Shown piece by piece: positions 1 to 7,107 of a stretch of DNA of 9,822 nt (position 1 is the stretch's first letter; each line of letters opens with the position of its first letter). The position numbers were made by a program, and so were the translations under genes. Source of the stretch: an uncultured Ruminococcus sp. (GTDB lineage Bacteria; Bacillota; Clostridia; Oscillospirales; Ruminococcaceae); contig CALGTT010000223.1 of the NCBI GenBank assembly GCA_937901485.1, positions 1-9,822 of the forward strand, read 5' to 3'. The notes below the pieces were generated by a model. That model was given only the letters and a program-made list of their open reading frames with translations. It had not been told where the DNA came from and did not search any database.

Positions 1-181
1 CGAGCTTTCCGCCCGCGCCGGTATATGCGGCATACTGCAAGATCCACGCCGCATCCGCTGCGTCCACGTCGCCGTCAGCGTCGATGTCGCCGAACATATC
101 CACTGCCGATACCGGCATGGTCATTGCGGACGCTGCTGCTGCGAGGGCAAGCAGGAATGCGGTTACTTTTCTGGTTTTCAT
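1..181 (-). CDS. Secreted dockerin-repeat protein, N-terminal fragment (runs off the left edge)
   Basis: Only the first 60 codons are present; the rest lies beyond position 1. The start is ATG at 181-179, preceded by GGGAGGA (188-194) at 6-nt spacing. Residues 1-26 form a signal peptide: MKTRK, a hydrophobic Leu/Ala core, and a likely cleavage site after Val-Ser-Ala (24-26). The mature protein begins almost at once with a dockerin-like calcium-binding loop, DIDADGDVDAAD (32-43), followed by the helix AAWILQYAAY (44-53) and a Gly-rich turn. The D-x-D-x-D-G-x-V-x-A-x-D pattern plus 'ILxYxAY' is typical of Ruminococcus dockerin repeats. A type I dockerin normally has two such repeats and docks onto cohesins of cellulosome scaffoldins or cell-surface proteins. 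Only one repeat is seen here, so a second repeat or a catalytic domain is expected outside the window. Its substrate cannot be judged. Confidence 0.85.
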   Translation of the reverse strand, partial: MKTRKVTAFLLALAAAASAMTMPVSAVDMFGDIDADGDVDAADAAWILQYAAYTGAGGKL

Positions 182-232
182 AAATAATCCTCCCTTTTCT
201 TCGTTCCGGCTTCTTTGCTGGAATCTATTGCT

Positions 233-261
233 ATTATAGCACATCCAAGCACAAATGTCAA
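233..261 (-). promoter_or_regulatory. Consensus sigma-A promoter for the dockerin-repeat gene
   Basis: On the minus strand, TTGACA (256-261) and TATAAT (233-238) are separated by exactly 17 bp (239-255), a perfect match to the vegetative consensus. The predicted start of transcription is near 226, giving a leader of about 45 nt before the ATG at 181. A promoter this strong suggests the gene is well expressed unless it is repressed. Confidence 0.9.
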
Positions 262-265
262 CACC

Positions 266-320
266 TTTTACCAAGAAAGTAAAAAATATTTTACAGGTAA
301 ATGCGTTGCAGATTGTTTAC
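266..320. repeat. Cluster of TTTTAC/GTAAAA inverted repeats, possible operator array
   Basis: Five copies of a TTTAC/GTAAA element lie within 55 bp: TTTTAC 266-271, GTAAAA 279-284, TTTTAC 289-294, GTAAA 297-301 and TTTAC 316-320. Neighbouring copies alternate in orientation, so they form overlapping dyads, the clearest being GTAAAA-AATA-TTTTAC (279-294). A second dyad, CAGATT (309-314) with AATCTG (323-328), overlaps the last copy. The cluster lies just upstream of the dockerin promoter -35 and between the two divergent promoters. Binding by a regulator is an inference; chance repetition in AT-rich DNA is the alternative. Confidence 0.4.
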
Positions 321-341
321 AAAATCTGACAGAAAAGGATA

Positions 342-370
342 TTGCAAAAAATGTGGTATTGTAGTATAAT
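342..370 (+). promoter_or_regulatory. Sigma-A promoter for the recQ-tex operon
   Basis: TTGCAA (342-347) and TATAAT (365-370) are 17 bp apart. Transcription should start near 377, leaving a short leader of about 32 nt with no room for a riboswitch. The -10 is perfect and the -35 matches four of six consensus positions. Confidence 0.8.
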
Positions 371-408
371 AAAAGAGTATTGCCATTGACAGGAAAGGAG
401 GGAGTCCG

Positions 409-2244
409 ATGACTGCGGAGTCCGTACTGCGGCAGTATTTTGGTTATGATCGTTTCCGGAAGGGACAGGCAGAGCTGATCTCCCGGATTCTTTCCGGCAG
501 GGATGTGGTCGGTATCATGCCCACAGGTGCGGGAAAGTCCATCTGCTATCAGGTGCCCGCCCTCATGCTGGACGGGCTGAGCATCGTCATTTCCCCCCTG
601 ATCTCCCTGATGCAGGATCAGGTGGATGCCCTGCGCATGAACGGCATCCCTGCGGCATTTCTCAACAGTGCACTTTCCGCGGAGGAGTACCGCGCGACAC
701 TTGCACAGGTCTACAGCGGCAGTGTGAAGATCCTCTACGCCGCTCCCGAACGGCTGGAAACGGAGAGCTTTCTGCACATCGCCGAGAGCATCCCCATCGC
801 GATGGTTACGGTCGATGAAGCACACTGCGTTTCCCAGTGGGGGCAGGATTTCCGGCCGAGCTATCTGAAGATTGCCGAATTTCTGCGGCTTTTGTCCTAC
901 CGTCCGCGCATCAGCGCGTTTACGGCAACGGCAACGCAGGAGGTCTGCGAGGACATCGTGCGCATTCTGGGGCTTTGCGATCCCTACACGCTGACCACGG
1001 GCTTTGACCGTGAGAATCTGTATTTCGGCGTACAGCAGCCGCGCGACAAATTCCACGCCCTCATGCAGATCATCAGCGCACACCCGAACCAGTCGGGCAT
1101 CGTCTACTGCCTGACGCGCAAGCTCGTTGAGCAGGTCTGCGATGAGCTGTGTGAGAACGGCATCTCCGCCGCACGCTATCACGCCGGGCTGTCCGACACG
1201 GAACGCCGCGAAAATCAGGAGGCGTTTCTCTACGACAAAATTTCCGTGATGGTCGCGACCAACGCGTTCGGTATGGGCATCGACAAGTCAAATGTGGGGT
1301 TTGTGATACATTATAATATGCCAAAAAATCTGGAGAGCTATTATCAGGAGGCAGGACGTGCCGGACGTGACGGCTCACCGGCGGACTGCATCCTGCTTTA
1401 CAGCGGTCGGGATGTGCGGACAAACCAGTTCCTCATCGACCACGGCAACGACAACGCCGAGCTGGACGAAGCTGCCCGTGCACTGATCCGCCGGAAGGAC
1501 GAGGAACGGCTCAAACAGATGACCTTTTACTCGACAAGGCAGAGCTGCCTGCGGCAGTTCATGCTCGAATATTTCGGAGAATCGGCAAAACCCTACTGCG
1601 GCAATTGCAGCTCATGCAGGGCAAACTACGAACAGCGGGACATGACGATCGAAGCGCAGAAGGTCGTGTCGTGTATCTACCGCCTCCAGCAGAGGGATCT
1701 TCAGTTCGGCGCGGCGGCAGTGACGGACATCCTGCGCGGCAGCAAAGCGCAGAAATACGAGAAATTTCGCTTTGCGGACACGCTTTCGACCTTTGGCATC
1801 ATGGCGGATGTGTCCGAAAAGCTCTGCCGCGACCTGATCCGCCACCTGCTGGCGGAGGGCTGGATCTCGCAGACGGGAGAATACAGCGTGCTTACCCTCA
1901 ACCGCAATTCTGCAAGGCTTCTGCGCGAAAAATGCCCCGTCACGCTCAACGTCATCAAGGAAACACCGCCGGAGGAAAAGAAATCCCGAAAAGAGGTCGT
2001 TTCCGAGCATCCCCAGCTCTTTGAGAGCCTGAAGAAATGCAGAGCCGACCTTGCCGCGAAGGAACGCGTGCCGGCGTACATCATCTTCACGGATGCCACG
2101 CTTCGCGACATGTGCCAGAAGCTCCCGCTTCACGAAATGGCGTTTCTTTCCGTTTCCGGCGTGGGGCAGCGAAAGCTTGAAAAATACGGAGAAGCCTTTA
2201 TGGATGTGATCCGTGCGTATATCAAAGAACACCCCGATACATAA
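409..2244 (+). CDS. recQ: ATP-dependent DNA helicase RecQ
   Basis: This is a 3'-to-5' superfamily 2 DNA helicase that unwinds recombination and repair intermediates. All hallmarks are visible in the 611 residues: motif 0 FGYDRFRKGQ (11-20), Walker A MPTGAGKS (37-44), the DEAH box running into the RecQ aromatic-rich loop VDEAHCVSQWGQDFRPSY (135-152), motif III TATAT (172-176) and motif VI QEAGRAGRDG (313-322). Four cysteines (380, 397, 400, 403) form the RecQ zinc site, followed by the RQC winged-helix region (about 410-515) and a C-terminal HRDC domain (about 535-608, including SVSGVGQRKLEKYG). The length is normal for bacterial RecQ (E. coli about 610). The ATG at 409 is preceded by AAAGGAGG (395-402) at good spacing. 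It is the first gene of a probable operon: its TAA runs straight into the tex ribosome binding site, 11 bp before the tex start. Confidence 0.97.
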   Translation: MTAESVLRQYFGYDRFRKGQAELISRILSGRDVVGIMPTGAGKSICYQVPALMLDGLSIVISPLISLMQDQVDALRMNGIPAAFLNSALSAEEYRATLAQVYSGSVKILYAAPERLETESFLHIAESIPIAMVTVDEAHCVSQWGQDFRPSYLKIAEFLRLLSYRPRISAFTATATQEVCEDIVRILGLCDPYTLTTGFDRENLYFGVQQPRDKFHALMQIISAHPNQSGIVYCLTRKLVEQVCDELCENGISAARYHAGLSDTERRENQEAFLYDKISVMVATNAFGMGIDKSNVGFVIHYNMPKNLESYYQEAGRAGRDGSPADCILLYSGRDVRTNQFLIDHGNDNAELDEAARALIRRKDEERLKQMTFYSTRQSCLRQFMLEYFGESAKPYCGNCSSCRANYEQRDMTIEAQKVVSCIYRLQQRDLQFGAAAVTDILRGSKAQKYEKFRFADTLSTFGIMADVSEKLCRDLIRHLLAEGWISQTGEYSVLTLNRNSARLLREKCPVTLNVIKETPPEEKKSRKEVVSEHPQLFESLKKCRADLAAKERVPAYIIFTDATLRDMCQKLPLHEMAFLSVSGVGQRKLEKYGEAFMDVIRAYIKEHPDT

Positions 2245-2255
2245 GGAGTAGATTT

Positions 2256-4412
2256 ATGGATATCATTCAGATTTTAACAGAAGAATTTTCCGTCCGCCGC
2301 GAACAGGCGGAAAACGTCATCGCATTGCTCGATGACGGCAAGACCGTGCCGTTTATCGCGCGTTACCGCAAGGAAATGACCGGCGCACTTGATGACCAGA
2401 CCATCCGCCGCATGGCACTGCGTTTACAGGCTCTTCGCAATCTTGAAGCACGCAAGGAGGAGATCCGCAGTGCCATCGAGGGAAAGGGCGCACTGACTCC
2501 GGAGCTGGAAAAAGCCCTTGCCGCGGCAAAAACCATGACCGAAGCCGAGGACATCTACCGTCCGTTCAAGGAAAAACGCAGTACCAGAGGTTCTAAGGCG
2601 CGTGAGCGCGGTCTTGCACCGCTGGCGGATATTCTGCTTGCACAGGACAAGCATACCATCCCCGAAGAAGCCGCACAGCCCTTTGTGGACGAAGAAAAGG
2701 AAGTCCCCGATGTGCAGGCAGCATTGCAGGGCGCAATGGACATCATTGCCGAGGATATTTCCGATGATGCGCAGGTACGCCAGAAAATGCGCGACCTCTA
2801 CCAGAGATTCGGCAATTTTGTCTGCACGGCTGCCGATCCCGAACAGGACAGCGTATACCGCGACTACTACGAGTTTGAGAAATTCGTGCCGAAAATGGCA
2901 GGTCATCAGCTCCTTGCTGTGCACCGCGGCGAGAAGGAGGGCTTTCTCAAGGTGAATATCACCACCGCCGAGGGGCAGAGCGAGCAGATCTGCGTGAGAG
3001 CCTATGTGAAGAACCAGTCCGCCTGCGGTGAGCTGGTGCGGCTTGCGGCATGTGACAGCGCAAAGCGGCTGATCGTGCCGTCCATCATCCGCGAGGTGAG
3101 AAACGCGCTCTATGAGGATGCGTGCGCCAAGGCGATCCGCGTGTTTGCGTCCAATCTCGGACAGCTGCTCATGCAGCCGCCGCTGAAAAATACCGTCACC
3201 CTCGGTCTTGATCCGGCATACCGGACGGGCTGCAAGATCGCCGTCGTGGATGCGACCGGAAAGGTGCTCGACACCACGGTCATCTACCCCACGCCCCCCC
3301 AGAACAAGACACGCGAAGCGGCGCAGAAGCTGACAGCCCTTGTAAAAAAGCACGGCATTACGGCGATTTCCATCGGCAACGGCACAGCATCGCGCGAATC
3401 CGAGAGCTTTGTGGCTGAGCTTCTGCCGGAGCTGCCGCACAAGGTTTCGTACATGGTCGTGTCCGAGGCAGGTGCGTCGGTCTATTCCGCATCCGAGCTT
3501 GCCGCAGAGGAATTTCCGGAATATGACGTATCCCTGCGCAGTGCGGTTTCCATCGCAAGACGTTTGCAGGATCCGCTGGCGGAGCTGGTGAAAATTGATC
3601 CCAAGGCGATCGGTGTCGGACAGTACCAGCACGACATGCCGAAGAACGACCTCCAGACCGCGCTGGACGGCGTGGTGGAGGAATGCGTGAACGCGGTCGG
3701 CGTGGATGTGAACACCGCTTCCGCACCGCTTCTCTCCCACATTGCCGGCATCAGCGGCACGGTCGCGAAGAACATCGTCAAATACCGCGAGGAGAACGGC
3801 GCATTCCAGAACCGCCGCCAGCTCCTGAAGGTGGCAAAGCTTGGTCCAAAGGCATTTGAGCAGTGCGCGGGCTTCCTGCGCATTCCGGGCGGCACACAGC
3901 CGCTGGACAACACGGCTGTGCATCCAGAGGCATATGATGCGGCGAAGGCACTTTTGCAGAGATTCGGCTATTCTCTGGAGGATGCCGCAGGCGGAAAGCT
4001 CTCCGGTCTTGCCGATCAGGTGAAGAAAGCAGGCGCATCCACGCTTGCAAAGGAGCTGAACATCGGCAGCTATACATTACAGGATATGGTGGCAGAGCTG
4101 CAGAAGCCCGGACGCGATCCGCGTGATCTTCTGCCGCCGCCCCTGATGCGAAGCGGCGATATCATGGAGATCACCGACCTCAAGCCCGGCATGGAGCTGG
4201 TGGGTACGGTGCGGAATATCGTGGATTTCGGGTGCTTTGTGGATATCGGCGTGCACGAGGACGGTCTGGTGCACATCTCCCAGATCTGCGACCGCTTTAT
4301 CAAGCATCCGCTGGAAGCGGTCAAGGTCGGTGATGTGGTCAAGGTCACGGTACTGGAGGTCGATGCCAAAAGAAAGAGAATCGGACTGACCATGCGCAAA
4401 AACCGGAAATAG
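2256..4412 (+). CDS. tex: Tex family S1 RNA-binding protein
   Basis: Tex is a conserved cytosolic nucleic-acid-binding protein, named for 'toxin expression' in Bordetella and related to eukaryotic Spt6; it is linked to transcription, though its exact bacterial role is not settled. The 718 residues follow the Tex plan: an N-terminal helical region with VPFIARYRKEMTGALDD (31-47) and YRPFKEKRSTRGSKARERGL (101-120), a YqgF/RNase H-like fold starting at GLDPAYRTGCKIAVVD (317-332), the motif VGQYQHDMPKNDL (454-466), a helix-hairpin-helix region containing NTASAPLLSHIAGIS (486-500), and a C-terminal S1 domain (about 646-714) with GTVRNIVDFGCFVDIGVHED and GLVHIS. The length is usual for the family. 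The ATG at 2256 follows AAGGAG, which overlaps the recQ stop, so the two genes are almost certainly co-transcribed and perhaps translationally coupled. No damage to the reading frame is seen. Confidence 0.97.
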   Translation: MDIIQILTEEFSVRREQAENVIALLDDGKTVPFIARYRKEMTGALDDQTIRRMALRLQALRNLEARKEEIRSAIEGKGALTPELEKALAAAKTMTEAEDIYRPFKEKRSTRGSKARERGLAPLADILLAQDKHTIPEEAAQPFVDEEKEVPDVQAALQGAMDIIAEDISDDAQVRQKMRDLYQRFGNFVCTAADPEQDSVYRDYYEFEKFVPKMAGHQLLAVHRGEKEGFLKVNITTAEGQSEQICVRAYVKNQSACGELVRLAACDSAKRLIVPSIIREVRNALYEDACAKAIRVFASNLGQLLMQPPLKNTVTLGLDPAYRTGCKIAVVDATGKVLDTTVIYPTPPQNKTREAAQKLTALVKKHGITAISIGNGTASRESESFVAELLPELPHKVSYMVVSEAGASVYSASELAAEEFPEYDVSLRSAVSIARRLQDPLAELVKIDPKAIGVGQYQHDMPKNDLQTALDGVVEECVNAVGVDVNTASAPLLSHIAGISGTVAKNIVKYREENGAFQNRRQLLKVAKLGPKAFEQCAGFLRIPGGTQPLDNTAVHPEAYDAAKALLQRFGYSLEDAAGGKLSGLADQVKKAGASTLAKELNIGSYTLQDMVAELQKPGRDPRDLLPPPLMRSGDIMEITDLKPGMELVGTVRNIVDFGCFVDIGVHEDGLVHISQICDRFIKHPLEAVKVGDVVKVTVLEVDAKRKRIGLTMRKNRK

Positions 4413-4451
4413 GGCTGAAACACCGCGATATAGAAAAGAAAGGTTGGATCT

Positions 4452-5540
4452 ATGATGAAAACAAGAGAAAGAAAGACAGGGCAGGTCATCCTGCTCAGCA
4501 TCCTCTGCTTCGTCCTCATCGTTCTGCTCGGTGCAGGTGTACTCACTTCGCTGAGTCTCCGCCGCGCAGCACAGGAGCGCGTGCTGACGGCAGCAGTCGA
4601 AAAATTCCCGATGGAGGAGATCACGGTCAACGGCTCATCTGCCGCGCAGTTCATTCTGGACACGTTCATTGCCGATGAACGCGTCAGCATCGAAAATGTT
4701 GAGCGTGTAATGCAGGAAGGCACATTCTCCGTATTCGCCGCAGAGATCATGGACAGATACAACGCCTACCTGACCGACGGCGGCGAGCTGCCGAAGATCA
4801 ATCCGGATGATTTTGTCCGCCTGATCGAGGAAAATCAGGAGCTGATCCGTCAGGAAACGGGACTGGAATTCCTTGCCCCCGACAAGGAAAAGCTCCGCGA
4901 AAATCTCGAAGCTCCCCTGGACGCATGGAATACTGCCATGCGCGAAAGTCTCAGCAATGGGATCAGCGGCTTCACGATCAAGGCGACTGTATCCCTCTGG
5001 GTGCCCATCATCCTCGGTGTGCTCCTTCTCGGCATCATGATCTGGATGGTGATGTTCTATGTGCGCGGCGGCTTCCGTGCAGGCACGGCATTGAAGGTCT
5101 ACAGCGTCGCGCTGTTCGTGCCCTGCGCGGTGATGCTCGGCGGACTGTTCCTGACTGATCTTATCGCCGCAGCGAATATTCCCTTTATCAAGGATTCCAT
5201 GGGGATGCTTTACGACACACTGCTCCCCATTGCCGGCATTGCATCCGGCGTGTGTGTGCTGATCTTCATTATCGGCATTGTATGCACCCTTGTTTCTGCA
5301 AAGCTGCACCCCGTATCTGTGGAGTATGACGGCGACTATGACGAACTTTATGCGCAGGAAGATGCAGGCTATGACAGCGAACCGGATTTTGTACCGGAAT
5401 ACGCAGAGCCGGAAACCGCTGAACCGGAAATGAAGCGGCAGTACTGCCGCAACTGCGGTCAGCCGCTGATCAATCCGGATGCCAGATTCTGCTACAAATG
5501 CGGCAATGTACAGGAAGCAGTCAAGCACGACGATGTATAA
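4452..5540 (+). CDS. Four-helix membrane protein with C-terminal zinc ribbon, function unknown
   Basis: I do not recognise a named family for the whole protein of 362 residues. Helix 1 (about 11-36) follows a basic N-terminus (KTRERK). An extracytoplasmic segment of about 140 residues, rich in acidic and helical sequence, comes next (37-178). Helices 2-4 lie at about 179-203, 213-240 and 258-283. The cytosolic tail has an acidic, Tyr-rich linker (290-326) and ends in a zinc ribbon, CRNCGQPL...FCYKC (Cys332, 335, 347, 350), of the zinc-ribbon type often appended to bacterial membrane proteins. The positive-inside rule supports both termini being cytosolic. The ATG at 4452 follows AAAGAAAGG (4435-4443); ATG 4455 is an equally plausible start. 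It lies 39 bp after tex with no terminator between, and is followed by a strong terminator, so it is probably the last gene of the recQ-tex operon. A role in envelope sensing is only a guess. Confidence 0.9.
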   Translation: MMKTRERKTGQVILLSILCFVLIVLLGAGVLTSLSLRRAAQERVLTAAVEKFPMEEITVNGSSAAQFILDTFIADERVSIENVERVMQEGTFSVFAAEIMDRYNAYLTDGGELPKINPDDFVRLIEENQELIRQETGLEFLAPDKEKLRENLEAPLDAWNTAMRESLSNGISGFTIKATVSLWVPIILGVLLLGIMIWMVMFYVRGGFRAGTALKVYSVALFVPCAVMLGGLFLTDLIAAANIPFIKDSMGMLYDTLLPIAGIASGVCVLIFIIGIVCTLVSAKLHPVSVEYDGDYDELYAQEDAGYDSEPDFVPEYAEPETAEPEMKRQYCRNCGQPLINPDARFCYKCGNVQEAVKHDDV

Positions 5541-5549
5541 GTTTTATAG

Positions 5550-5579
5550 GGACGGCGTATTTTGCGCCGTCCTGTTTTT
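5550..5579 (+). terminator. Rho-independent terminator of the recQ-tex operon
   Basis: A perfect 8-bp GC-rich stem, GGACGGCG (5550-5557) with CGCCGTCC (5565-5572), extended by a G-U pair (5549/5573), has a TATTTTG loop. It is followed by a run of five T (5575-5579). It begins 10 nt after the stop of the zinc-ribbon protein gene. On the other strand no T run follows, so it acts for the plus strand. Confidence 0.9.
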
Positions 5580-5651
5580 GCCATTTTGCATAATTCTTCC
5601 CCCCTGTTTTCAGGTCTTTCTACGCTTTTTTCGCATTTTCAGAAATTACGG

Positions 5652-5679
5652 TTGACAAAGCAGGCGGTTGTGGTATAAT
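5652..5679 (+). promoter_or_regulatory. Extended -10 sigma-A promoter for trkA-trkH
   Basis: TTGACA (5652-5657) and TATAAT (5674-5679) are separated by 16 bp, and the -10 carries the extended TGn element (TGG, 5671-5673). Transcription should start near 5686, giving a leader of about 49 nt. That is too short to hold a ydaO-type c-di-AMP riboswitch, which often controls K+ transporters in Firmicutes. Confidence 0.9.
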
Positions 5680-5692
5680 AGTAGTAATACCG

Positions 5693-5709
5693 ATTGCAAA
5701 TATTGCAAT
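5693..5709. promoter_or_regulatory. 17-bp perfect palindrome just downstream of the trkA start of transcription, putative operator
   Basis: ATTGCAA (5693-5699) and TTGCAAT (5703-5709) are exact reverse complements around the centre ATA. The site covers about +8 to +24 of the predicted trkA transcript, a position where a dimeric repressor would block transcription. The AU-rich arms with a 3-nt loop would make a poor RNA hairpin, so a DNA site is more likely. No regulator gene is adjacent. Confidence 0.5.
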
Positions 5710-5721
5710 ATATCGGATAAG

Positions 5722-5738
5722 AAGGAGAATAAATGTGA
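5722..5738 (+). promoter_or_regulatory. trkA ribosome binding site and GTG start overlapping an ATG-TGA start-stop
   Basis: AAGGAG (5722-5727) precedes GTG (5735-5737) by 7 nt. GTG is the only start in frame with a complete RCK nucleotide-binding fold (MNILIVGCGKAG). An ATG at 5733-5735 is in another frame and is followed directly by TGA (5736-5738), so it encodes only fMet. Ribosomes choosing that ATG would terminate at once, which may dampen trkA translation. Confidence 0.75.
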
Positions 5739-7093
5739 ACATATTAATCGTTGGCTGCGGCAAGGCAGGCAGTTTGCTGACACAGACACTTTGCAATGAA
5801 GGGCACAATGTCACTGTAATGGACACAGATTCCGAAGTTGTCACCAATATGGTGGACAATTATGATGTACAGGGCATCTGCGGTGATGGTCTGATCCTGA
5901 AGGATCTGCTGGAGGCAGGCGTGGAGCACACACACATCATCATTGCGATGACGGATTCCGATGAGGTCAACATCATGTGCTGCCTGATGGCGAGAAAGAG
6001 CAAGGCAAGGCACAGCATTGCCAGAGTCCGGAATCCTGCTTATGCGGACCAGATGGTCTTCATGCGCGAGGAGCTGGGCGTGAGCATGATGGTCAATCCG
6101 GAATTCCATACTGCAAATGAAATTGCAAGAATGCTGCGCTATCCGAACGCCATCCATGTGGAAACCTTTGCAAAGGGCAGACTTGACCTTGCAGAGATCC
6201 GCGTTGCGCCGGACAGCGTTCTTGACGGGCTTGCCCTCTACACCATCCCCAAAAAGCTGAAGGTGCATATGCTGGTATGCGCTGTAGAGCGCGGCGGCGA
6301 TGTCATCATACCGGATGGTAATTTCATCCTGCAAAGTGATGATAAGATCTATATTACCGCACCGCACAGCGAGATCGGCAATTTTCACCGGCAGGTCGGT
6401 GAATTCCGTTCGCGTGTAAAATCCGCCCTCATCATCGGCGGCGGCAGGATCACCTACTACCTGACCAGTCAGCTTCTGGAACTGGGCATCAGCGTGCGGA
6501 TCATCGAGATCGATGAAAAACGTGCGGAAAAGCTCAGTGAGTACTTCCCCAAGGCAAGCGTGATCTGGGATGACGGCACGGATCAGGACATTCTGCTGGA
6601 GCAGGGCATTGAAAATGTGGATGCCTGCATCTGTCTGACGGGTATTGATGAAGAAAACATCATCCTGTCCCTTTACGCCAAGAAAATCGGCGTGGAGAAG
6701 ATCGTCACCAAGATCAACCGCAATTCCCTGCGCTCGATCTCTGACAGCGTGGGGCTGGAGAACATCATCTCCCCCAAAACCACCACGGTCGATCTCATCC
6801 TGCAATACGTCCGCGCCAAGCAAAATGCAGCCAACAGCAACATCATCACACTGTACCGGCTGGCGGATGAACGGCTGGAGGCAATTGAATTTATCATCCG
6901 TGAACAGGCAAAATATGTCGGCATTCCCCTCAAGGAGCTTCGCATGAACAGCGGTTTCCTGATCGCCGGCATCATCCGCGGCAGCAAGCGTATCATCCCA
7001 AGCGGTGATGATGTCCTGAAGATCAATGACAGCGTTGTAATCGTCACGACCAAGAGCAAGATCACAAGCCTTGATGACATTTTTGAGTCCTGA
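5735..7093 (+). CDS. trkA: Trk potassium uptake system regulatory subunit TrkA
   Basis: TrkA is the cytosolic, nucleotide-binding subunit that assembles on the inner face of TrkH and gates K+ uptake. The 452 residues show two tandem RCK units. The first has the Rossmann motif GCGKAG (7-12), an acidic residue at the end of strand 2 (Asp30) and ICGDGLILKDLLEAGVE (48-64), then an RCK_C region (about 145-210). The second starts at IIGGGRITYYL (233-243) with Glu258/Asp260, has WDDGTDQDILLEQGIE (278-293), and ends in RCK_C (about 375-445). In the second unit the third glycine of GxGxxG is Thr240, so its nucleotide binding may differ. The length fits double-RCK TrkA (E. coli 458). Translation starts at GTG. 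It lies 14 bp upstream of trkH, whose product is its partner. Adenine nucleotides are the usual ligands in the family; binding of c-di-AMP by RCK_C domains is known in some Firmicutes but cannot be read from this sequence. Confidence 0.96.
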   Translation: MNILIVGCGKAGSLLTQTLCNEGHNVTVMDTDSEVVTNMVDNYDVQGICGDGLILKDLLEAGVEHTHIIIAMTDSDEVNIMCCLMARKSKARHSIARVRNPAYADQMVFMREELGVSMMVNPEFHTANEIARMLRYPNAIHVETFAKGRLDLAEIRVAPDSVLDGLALYTIPKKLKVHMLVCAVERGGDVIIPDGNFILQSDDKIYITAPHSEIGNFHRQVGEFRSRVKSALIIGGGRITYYLTSQLLELGISVRIIEIDEKRAEKLSEYFPKASVIWDDGTDQDILLEQGIENVDACICLTGIDEENIILSLYAKKIGVEKIVTKINRNSLRSISDSVGLENIISPKTTTVDLILQYVRAKQNAANSNIITLYRLADERLEAIEFIIREQAKYVGIPLKELRMNSGFLIAGIIRGSKRIIPSGDDVLKINDSVVIVTTKSKITSLDDIFES

Positions 7094-7107
7094 GTGCGGA
7101 GGTTGTT

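Noticed and set aside
2424..3923. 499-codon open frame on the minus strand inside tex
   Set aside because: Antisense shadow of tex with no supporting motif and odd His/Cys/Arg-rich composition.
409..4412. recQ-tex as a defence or new DNA-processing system
   Set aside because: Both proteins match widespread core-genome families with all usual motifs, and there is no accessory-gene signature around them.
5541..5734. A ydaO (c-di-AMP) or other riboswitch ahead of trkAH
   Set aside because: The promoter at 5652-5679 leaves only about 49 nt of leader, too short for such an aptamer, and the sequence before it belongs to the upstream operon's terminator region.
5744..6823. 359-codon open frame on the minus strand inside trkA
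   Set aside because: Antisense shadow of trkA; no motif or supporting ribosome binding site was found.
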